Below, piece by piece: positions 56,870 to 64,000 of a stretch of 64,000 bases of DNA (position 1 is its first letter; every line of letters begins with the position of its first letter). A program made the translations under genes and the position numbers. This DNA comes from Callorhinus ursinus. Taxonomy: Eukaryota > Chordata > Mammalia > Carnivora > Otariidae. The DNA lies in assembly GCF_003265705.1 (NCBI RefSeq), contig NW_020312785.1:17000023-17064022 (forward strand), in the 5' to 3' direction. The notes below the pieces were generated by a model. That model was not told the origin of the DNA and searched no databases. It saw only the letters and a program-made list of their open reading frames with translations.

Positions 56870-57513
56870 CCCTTCTAAAAATGTGTTAATATGTTAAAAT
56901 GGCCAAAAAGAATCCATCATATTTTTAAAACCTGTAAATCTTTAATTAAAAAATAGTTATAAGATGTAGTCATCTGTCTGGGTTAAAAGAGACTACAAAA
57001 TGCTCAAACTGCATGTTATCATCTTATAGTAGGAATTGAATCAATACTTACATAGGTGGACTTTACCTCATCTGACAGGGAAAGATAGTAGAGGCTATTG
57101 ATTAGGAGAAGAGCTTAGGGGAGTGACATTTACAGTACAATGGATTAAGTTTAATGAGCAGACTTACTACTTATCAATAGAAGGCTTAACCTTATCCCCA
57201 CATTAGTTAGGCATTATTGTGCAAAATAATTTAAAGTAGATTAAATGATTTATTGACTACACATAAATGTCTGGAAGAAGATAAACAACAGTTTCCTCCT
57301 GATGCAAAATCGTTTCCAGAGTCCTGAACACATTTCTTTCTCTGTGTTTTTACCTTTCACACACCATAAGGTTAAAAAATGAAACTTTGTTGTTAAATTA
57401 TAACTGAATTTTAATTTTGGAATAAAATGTCATGAATTATATATTCATTCCTTAGATATTATTTTAAAATTTGTTCCACAAGGAGTTCATAATATAGTTT
57501 TTAAACTTGGAAT
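56393..57513. other. Unassigned, non-coding
   Basis: 1.1 kb with no named transposon. Holds a compound microsatellite. 56440-56620 is C/T-rich. Confidence 0.42.
56820..56866 (+). repeat. (TC)n(AC)n compound microsatellite
   Basis: TCTCTCTCTCTCTCTC switches directly to about 14 AC units. Both halves are pure. Confidence 0.97.
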
Positions 57514-57528
57514 GATAAATACATTTCA

Positions 57529-57715
57529 AGATTTTATTTATTTATTTGACAGAGAGAGACATAGCGAAAGCAGGAGCACAAGCAGGGGGAGTGGGAGAGG
57601 GAGAAGCAGGCTTCCCGCTGAGCAGGGAACCCGATGCGGGGCTCCATCCCAGGACTCTGGGATTATGACCAAAGCTGAAGGCAGACACTTAACGACTGAG
57701 CCACCCAGGCACCCC
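57529..57715 (-). mobile_element. CAN SINE, full length, young subfamily
   Basis: Minus copy; 15-base duplication GATAAATACAT(T/C)TCA at 57514-57528 and 57716-57730. GAGCACAAGCAGGGGGAGTG marks the younger subfamily. Confidence 0.96.
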
Positions 57716-57928
57716 GATAAATACATCTCAGATAAACATTTAGGATACTGAGATATAAAAAGAAAATAAGATACCTAGGAAGGTACTTTTCCTCTATTAC
57801 TATATTAATTCTAAAGAATTCAAGTAGAGTCTTTCTTGTCATATAAAGTCTCAAATTAAAGAAAATTGGTAAAGTTTATATCTTTCCTCCAATTACTACC
57901 AAAGTTATTTAAAAATAGGATGGATATA

Positions 57929-58164
57929 GGGGCGCCTGGGTGGCTCAGTCGGTTAAGCATCTGCCTTCGGCTCAGGTCATGATCCCGGCATGGGGCCCCG
58001 TATGGAGCCCCTCATGGGGCCCGGCATCGGACTCCCGGCTCCTTGGGAAGGCTGCTTCTCCCTCTCCCTCTCCCTCTGACTGCCGGTCCCCCTGCTTGTG
58101 TGCGCTCTCACTCTCTCTCTGATAAATAAATAAATGAAATCTTTTTTAAAAATAAGAAAGAAAT
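57929..58164 (+). mobile_element. CAN SINE with internal head expansion
   Basis: At about 235 bases it is longer than its relatives. After GGTCATGATCCCGG the head carries repeated CATGGGGCCC / TATGGAGCCC / CATGGGGCCC units (about 57988-58023) before the body resumes at GGCATCGGACTCCC. An 18-base duplication with one mismatch (57911-57928 and 58165-58182) shows that the whole unit inserted once. Confidence 0.95.
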
Positions 58165-58182
58165 AAAAATAGGATGGGTATA

Positions 58183-58529
58183 GACAAAAGTGAGATAGAA
58201 TTGAAGCAAAGGCATCATTTTAATATGCAAAAATAATGAGCTTCACTTCCACTTAATACCAGTGGGTAATGTTCCCCAGCATGCAAAGTTTACATTAATT
58301 CCAAGTACATTTTTTCAAGATCAATTCCTTATTTCCCCTCCTTTTACGAATTCTTGACTCTTCCTAAGGTTCTAGAATAAGGGCATTATTGGCCTAGTTC
58401 TCAGTTTTGTAAATTAGGAGGAAATGTCTGAATTTATAGAATAGAGGTCCCGGCTCTGGAACCCAACTCCACAGATTCATAACTCTATATCCTCAATATC
58501 TCATTTCCTTTCTAACAAATTTTTGTTTG
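58183..58529. other. Unassigned, non-coding
   Basis: Ordinary AT-rich DNA without a nameable element. Confidence 0.42.
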
Positions 58530-60660
58530 CTTAGTTTAGTTTTTATTGAATTAAAATTTACATACAGAAAAATGCAGATCTTAATTGTAAAGTATGATGA
58601 CCCTTGGCAAAAGTATCCATTAATGTAAACATTACCTAGATTAAGGTATAAATTTCATCATCCCAGAAGTTTCCCTCATGGCTCCTTCTAGTCTATACCC
58701 AACCCTGGTTTTAGAATCTTATCCAAATGTGATCATACAATCAGAATGCACTTTTTTTTTTTTCTGGTTTCTTTCATTCAACACAATATGCCATTAATCC
58801 ATACTGCTATATGTTGCAATAATTTCTTTTTTTAATCTGTTTTCAATTATATAAATATAACATAATTTGTTTAACAATTCTCCTGCTGATACATTTGAAT
58901 TGTTTCCAGTTTTGCCTATAATGAATAAAAGCATCATTAACATACTTATACCATCATTTGTGGATACATGATTTAATTCTTTGGAGGGAAATTCCTGGGT
59001 CATAAGGTAGGTCTATGTCTCACTTTTAAAGAAATTGCAAAACATTTTTTCAAAAGGACTGTACTATTTAATATTTCCACAAACAATGTGTGAGTTTGAT
59101 TGTTTCATATGATTGCCAACAGTGGATACTGTTAGACTTAAATTTTAGCCCTTCTAATAAATGTGTAGTGGTATCTCCTTTTAATTTGCATTTCTGTGAT
59201 AACTAATGATGCTATGAATTCTTTCATCTGTTTTGGTTTTGTTGTTATTGTTTGCCATTTAATCATCTTCTTTGGAAAGTGTTCAATGATTTACCCACAC
59301 TTTATTGGATTCTTTATAATTTTATTATTGAGTTTTAAAATTCTTTATGGATTCTATATATAAGTCCGTTTTTTCAGGTATTTATTTTGTGAATGTTTTT
59401 TCCTAGTCTGTGGCTTGCCAATTCATTTTCTTAATGAATAGAAATTTGAGGTAGGGGAAAACATAGTTTGACAATTGTCCTTTTATGATTATTGTTTTCT
59501 GTATACTCTCTAGGAAAACTTTATAACATCAAGATATTGAAGATGTCTTGCTAAATTTATTCAGAAGCCTTGTAGATTTAAATTTTTCATTTAATTCTAG
59601 GATTTCTTTTGTTTATTATGTAAGGTAGTGGTCTAAATCATTACTAGATACATGTTAGGTAGATATAGATACATATATATCTATTTATGGAATTATTACA
59701 TATATATTCAATTGTTTTAGTAACATCTGTTAAAGACTTTCCACTCCTAATTGCACTGAATTTGTTAGAATAATTTGACCATGTAAGTTAGGATCTATTT
59801 CCAGACCCTCTTACGGGCTTTTATTTTCCATTTATATATCTATCATCCCTCTCTCCTAGACAGATAGATAGATGATAGAATATATAAAAAATATTATTAT
59901 TATATGCATATATTTCTTTTATTTCTCCCAGAATACTTTATAATAATTATAATTTCCAGCACAGAAATTTGTCAAATCTTTTTATTAAAATTATTTTAGG
60001 TATCCCATTTTTGATGCTTTCTTAATTTCACTTTTTTTATTCCAATGTCTATAAATATACATGACTTTTTTTAGATTTATTTATGTATTTGAGAGAGAGA
60101 GCATGCATGTGTGTGTGTAGGGAGAGGGGCAGAGGAAGAGAATCTTCAAGCAGACTCCCCATTGAGCAAGGAGCCCATACAGGGCTGGATCCCAGGACCC
60201 ATGAGATCATGACTTAAACCAAAACCAAGAGTCAGGTGCTTAACCAACTGAACCACCCAGACATCCCTAGAAATGTAGATGATTTTTAAAAAATAATGTT
60301 TACTTTGTTTCTCTGGATCTTGCATTTATGAAGAACATCTTTTTCTTGTTCCCAATCTTGGGGAATATCATTTGATGTTTCATTAACTATAATATTATAT
60401 GTAAGTTTTTCACAGATGCTCTTATTTTCCTAGTTTTCCCAGTTTTTATCATAACTATTCAAGTTTGTCAAATGTTTTTATTGTGTGTATCAGTGTGATT
60501 GTTTATTATCTTCCTTTATTCTCGCAATATCAACTTTTTACTCCTACAAGTATCCATACCAAATCGTATGTATTATTATTTCTATATACTGTTGGATTCC
60601 ATTGATTTTTGTTGTTGTTTTGTTTTCTTTTTTCAAATGTTTTTATATGGTTTGGGGACC
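58530..60660 (-). mobile_element. L1M, long antisense ORF2/3' UTR copy
   Basis: About 2 kb of antisense old L1 in consensus order: AAAATTTACATACAGAAAAATGC, GTTTCCAGTTTTGCCTATAATGAATAAA, GAAATTCCTGGGTCATAAGGTAG, AATTTGCATTTCTGTGATAACTAATGATG, TATAAGTCCGTTTTTTCAGG, AGTCTGTGGCTTGCCAATTC and GTTTGTCAAATGTTTTTATTG (the reverse transcriptase region, near 60463). A SINE interrupts it at about 60070-60266. All frames are broken. Confidence 0.88.
60070..60266 (-). mobile_element. CAN SINE inserted in L1M
   Basis: Diverged minus copy with a CATGCATGTGTGTGTGTAGG variant body and GAACCACCCAGACATCC end. The flanks, ATACATGACTT and GTAGATGATTT, are only loosely similar. Confidence 0.92.
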
Positions 60661-60704
60661 AGAGATAAAATGTCTCATAAAAATAGCTGGAAAGTCATAC
60701 CTCC

Positions 60705-60800
60705 TCTCGGCGGGGAGCCTGCTTCTCCCTCTCCCTTTCCTTCTACTGCTCGCTCCCTCTGCTCGTGCTGTCTCTCTGTCAAATAAATAAATAAAATCTT
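60705..60800 (+). mobile_element. CAN SINE, 5'-truncated
   Basis: Only the C/T body (CGGCGGGGAGCCTGCTTCTC onward) and the AAATAAATAAATAAAATC tail remain. The tRNA-like head is missing, so it has no Pol III promoter. Confidence 0.9.
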
Positions 60801-60924
60801 TTAAAAATAAATAAATAAATAATAAAAGTTCCACTTGGATCACCACACATCTTATGTATCTTTAACTTATCAAGGTCTACTTAAATATAATATTGTAGCA
60901 CTTCCCTTAAAAAAATAAAAAGCA

Positions 60925-61120
60925 GGGGCGCCTGGGCGGCTCCATCGTTAAGCATCTGCCTTCGGCTCAGGTCCTGATCCCAGGGTCCTGGGACCGAGCC
61001 CGGCATCAGGCTCCCTGCTCCGCGGGAAGCCTGCTTCTCCCTCTCCCACTCCCCCTGCTTGTGTTCCCTCTCTCGCTGTGTCTCTCTCTTTTAAATAAAT
61101 AAATAAAATCTTTAAAAATA
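60925..61120 (+). mobile_element. CAN SINE, full length, young-type
   Basis: GGGGCGCCTGGGCGGCTCCATCG head, CCGCGGGAAGCCTGCTTCTC and a clean tail. It is CpG-rich and close to consensus. Short A-rich flanks with AAAAAGCA could be the duplication. Confidence 0.95.
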
Positions 61121-61339
61121 AAAAACCAAAAAAGCAAACAAAACCCAAACCTTAAAGCAATAAAATTCTGTTTATAGTTCTCTACCTGTTAGTTTTTTTT
61201 TTTCATAAATGATGTTACTAAAGTTGATATCTCCAGTTGTTATTATTAATGCTTTACAGTCATACTTTAAAGAAATTGAGAAGAAACACACACACACAGG
61301 GGTATACATGCACACATACCCAAACCTATTTTTATGATT
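61121..61339. other. Unassigned AT-rich DNA
   Basis: Contains a short CACACACACA run near 61288. Nothing else is nameable. Confidence 0.4.
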
Positions 61340-61880
61340 TCTGATGCTCTCCACTCCTTATTGCAGCTTTCATTTCATGTCATTTCTCTTGAGACTGAAT
61401 AAATCATATAGTTTAATGCTGTTGGTGACATATTCTCTTGACTTCATTCAGCTGAAAATGACTTTAATTAACCTTTATTTTTGAAGGACATTTTGATAGA
61501 TTTAGAATTATATATCTTTTCTTTTACTTCGTTAATGATATTTTGCCATTGTCTTCTGGCTTTATTGTTTATGAAAAAATATTATTCATCACATTTTTTG
61601 TTTTGTTTTCATTGAATTTCATTCATCACATTTTGCCCCAAATATAAACATTTTCTCTGGTTGCTTTATGTTTTGTTTTTGGCTTTCTGGTTTTTGGGGT
61701 TTTTTTTCTTTTTTAGTGGTTTTCAGAATTTTGACTATGACATGACTTATTTTAGTTTTCTTGTGTTACTGCTTCCTGGTTCAGCTGAGCTCCTTGGATT
61801 TATAAGTTGTTTTTTCCACCAAATCTGTGAAAGTGTTGGCTATTTTTTAATTGATGAAACATATTGTATGGAAATAACAG
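61340..61880 (-). mobile_element. L1M 5'-region-like fragment
   Basis: Antisense phrases AGATTTAGAATTATATATCTTTTC, GATATTTTGCCATTGTCTTCTGG, TCAGAATTTTGACTATGACATGACTTA, and a GAGCTCCTTGGATTTATAAGT part resemble the upstream region of old L1/HAL1 elements. It may belong to the L1M at 58530, separated by later insertions and deletions. Confidence 0.6.
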
Positions 61881-62066
61881 CTTAAAAATTTTTAAATTTT
61901 TAAAAAACTGGTATTATCAAATCATTAATAGAATGAGAAGGTATTAGAGAATATTAATTCTAAAAAATGTTTTAAAATAGTTTGTACAGTAAATTTCTTT
62001 TCATGTTAAAATTATTATGTATACATAAAGAAATAACATGAAATAATATGAAAATTTTACGCTGAA
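61881..62066. other. Unassigned AT-rich DNA
   Basis: Nothing nameable. Confidence 0.4.
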
Positions 62067-62399
62067 GGGGCAGTTGCCTGGCTTAGTCAGTGGAGCGTGA
62101 GACTCTTTTTTTTTTTAAGATTTTATTTATTCATTTGAGACACAGAGATACAGAGAGAGAGAGAGAGCATGAGCAGGGGGAGAGGCAGAGGGAAAGGGAG
62201 AAGCAGGCTCCCCGCTGAGCCAGAAGCCCGATGTGGGGCTCGATCCCAGGATCCTGGGATCATGACCTGAGCTGAAGGCAGACGCTCAACCATCTGAGCC
62301 ACCCAGGTGCCCCAGAGCATGTGACTCTTGATCTTAGGGTCCTGAGTTCAAACCCCATGCTGGGCAGGGAGCTTACTTGAAAAAAGATTAAAAATTAAA
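62067..62399 (+). mobile_element. CAN SINE, short type, split by another SINE
   Basis: GGGGCAGTTGCCTGGCTTAGTCAGTGGAGCGTGAGACTCTT (62067-62107) continues at 62315 with GTGACTCTTGATCTTAGGGT, CAAACCCCATGCTGGGCAGG and an A-rich tail. A minus-strand SINE occupies 62108-62314. Confidence 0.9.
62108..62314 (-). mobile_element. CAN SINE inserted inside another SINE
   Basis: Full-length minus copy whose duplication (62093-62107 and 62315-62329, two mismatches) lies in the short-type SINE head. It retains moderately conserved CAGACGCTCAACCATCTGAG. Confidence 0.95.
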
Positions 62400-62439
62400 A
62401 AGAAGTAAAATACAAAAGAAAATTTTACACTAAAATATT

Positions 62440-63018
62440 AATAGTCAAAATCTGGAACTCCGACAGCAGCAAATGTAAGCAAGGATGTAGAGCAATAAAA
62501 ACTCATTCATTGCTGCCAGGAATGCAGAATGGACAGCCACTTTAGAAGACAGTTTGGTGGTTCCTTACAATATTGAACATACTCTCACGGTACAATCTTG
62601 TAATCTTCCTTGGTATTTACCCACAAGGGTTGAAAACATGTTTGCATAAAAACCTTCACACAGATGTTTATAGCAGCTTTATTCTTAATTGCTAAAACTT
62701 GGAAGCAACTAGGATGTCCTTCAGTATATGGATGGATAAATGAATTAAGTATATCCAGACAATAGACCATTATTCAGTGCTAAAAAGAAATAAGCTCTCA
62801 AGTCCTGAAAGGATATTAAGGAAACTTACATGCATGTGAGTGAAAGCAGCCAATCTGCAAAGGCTTCATACAGTGTGATTCCAACTATATGACTTTCTGG
62901 AGTAGGCAAAACTGTAAAGACAGTAAAAATACCAGTGGTCACCAGGTGATTGGTGGCGAGACATGAATGAGCAGAGCATAGAGGATTTTAGGCCAGTAAA
63001 ATGCCCTATATGATAATG

Positions 63019-63067
<49 letters not shown>

Positions 63068-63365
63068 TATATAAATTATATATACACATATATATATGTG
63101 TGTGTGTGTGTGTGTTACTATACTTTAATGCACTGCAATAGGATGCAAACACTAGGAGTGAACACTAAGATAAACTGTGGAGACTTTTGGTGATTATAAT
63201 ATGTCACTATATGTTCATCCTTGGTATAGAATGCACTATTCTGGTTAGTGATGTTAATAATGGGGGAAGCTATGCATGTGTGAGGCAGAGATCATATGAA
63301 AAACCTCTATACTTTCCTCTCAATTTTGTTATAAACCTAAAACTGCTCTAAAAAAATAAAGTCTT
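62440..63365 (+). mobile_element. L1M fragment, ORF2 end and complete 3' UTR
   Basis: Plus-strand old L1: AGGAATGCAGAATGGACAGC, CAGATGTTTATAGCAGCTTTA, GGATGGATAAATGAATTAAGTAT, GTGATTCCAACTATATGACTTTCTGG, GGGGGAAGCTATGCATGTGTGA, ending AACTGCTCTAAAAAAATAAAGTC. It is interrupted by a TA/TG microsatellite. Confidence 0.9.
63018..63115. repeat. (TA)n, AT-palindromic and (TG)n compound repeat
   Basis: About 21 TA units (63019-63061), then ACACATATATAAATTATATATACACATATATATATG, then about 8 TG units. It lies inside the L1M 3' UTR. Confidence 0.96.
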
Positions 63366-63519
63366 TTAAAAATAGGAATATAGAACAAGCTATCCTCAAA
63401 TCTGCAATAGGATATCTGCTAAAACCCTAAAGCTAAAGCATAAGAATAAGTCTAACCCACAAACTAGTGTTTCTAGATAAACTGAAGAGAAATGAGTAAA
63501 TATTTCCATTTGTACCAAA

Positions 63520-63880
63520 ACATGTGCAAAAATGTTCATAGCAGCATTATTTATAATATCCATAAGTGAAAATAATGTAAATATCCCTTAGCAATATACT
63601 GAATTAAATATGTTTAGAATTTTCATGTGATGGGGATATAACACAACTACACAGCATTAGAAATAAACTACTTCTACATCCAATAACATAGATTATTATC
63701 CCAGCTATATGATTTCATTTCTAAGAAATTAAAAATTGGCAGCATTATATCAATGGTACAAGTCTGAATAATGGTTGCTTCAGCTTGGAATTGTTATTAA
63801 AGGCTTAGGGTTGGGAGAATGAGCAAATTTTTCTGTAATGTTGGAAGTGTGCAATATCTCAATCTGGGTGCTATTTATGT
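63520..63880 (+). mobile_element. L1M fragment, ORF2 end
   Basis: AACATGTGCAAAAATGTTCATAGCAGCATTAT, AACTACACAGCATTAGAAATAA, AGCTATATGATTTCATTTC, then GTGCAATATCTCAATCTGGGTGCT of the 3' UTR. It is a separate old L1 from the one just upstream, since ORF2-end sequence begins again. Confidence 0.85.
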
Positions 63881-63889
63881 TTTGTTTTT

Positions 63890-64000
63890 TTTTAAGATTT
63901 TATTTATTTATTTAATTGACACAGAGAGAGAGACAGCGAGAGAGGGAACACAAGCAGGGGGAGTGGGAGAGGGAGAAGCAGGCTTCCCGGCGGAGCAGGG
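63890..64000 (-). mobile_element. CAN SINE, cut by window end
   Basis: The tail and body of a minus-strand young-subfamily copy (GACAGCGAGAGAGGGAACAC, GCAGGCTTCCCGGCGGAGCA). The tRNA-like head lies beyond the window. Confidence 0.94.

Noticed and set aside
1..64000. A bacterial or phage-type defence or biosynthetic system
   Set aside because: Repeat content is exclusively mammalian, and there are no long intact frames, ribosome binding sites or operons.

Overview
This window is mammalian nuclear DNA from a carnivoran, most likely an arctoid caniform (bear, pinniped or mustelid group). The evidence is the roughly 38 copies of the carnivore tRNA-derived CAN SINE: a tRNA-like head (GCCTGGGTGGCTCAGT...), then a C/T-rich body, then an (AAATAAAT) tail. 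The copies lack the canid SINEC_Cf head (CCTGGGTGGCGCAG) and the felid body, so dog and cat are unlikely. I cannot tell bear, seal and mustelid apart by eye. The sequence is AT-rich and CpG-poor.

I see no protein-coding exon, rRNA or functional tRNA gene, CRISPR array or operon-like organisation. The longest open frames are explained by repeats: the 204-codon frame at 23862-24476 runs from a SINE into LINE-1 ORF2 sequence, and others are SINE or AT-rich artefacts. The window reads as intergenic or deep intronic DNA, and its content is a layered record of retrotransposition.

Layout. 1-6.2 kb: a MIR and seven CAN SINEs, including a 380 bp tail-to-tail SINE palindrome at 2851-3230, plus TG and TA microsatellites. 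6.2-12.3 kb: SINE-free, with a decayed hAT transposase relic and two ERV-type LTR candidates. 12.3-15 kb: SINE, possible retrocopy tail, old L1 split by a SINE. 15-23.4 kb: SINE-free, with a CpG-retaining high-complexity block, MIRs, a MaLR LTR, an L1 fragment and another LTR. 23.4-29.2 kb: a SINE whose target-site duplication was hit by a 5'-truncated L1, then two ancient L1 3' regions, each with a SINE. 29.2-44 kb: SINE-dense, with an L1, MIRs and a MER5A. 44-53.9 kb: SINE-poor, with L1 and LTR fragments. 53.9-64 kb: several L1 fragments, a MER5A split by a SINE, a 72 bp L1 insertion, a SINE inserted inside another SINE, and a terminal SINE cut by the window end.

Family names come from recognising consensus features by eye. 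Presence and orientation of the SINEs and of the main L1 copies are secure, and most young SINEs have visible target-site duplications. Names for LTRs and very old elements are approximate. No undescribed coding system is visible. The points worth a second look are insertion structures (nesting, possible 3' transduction, inverted pairs) and a few non-repeat blocks that could be conserved noncoding DNA.
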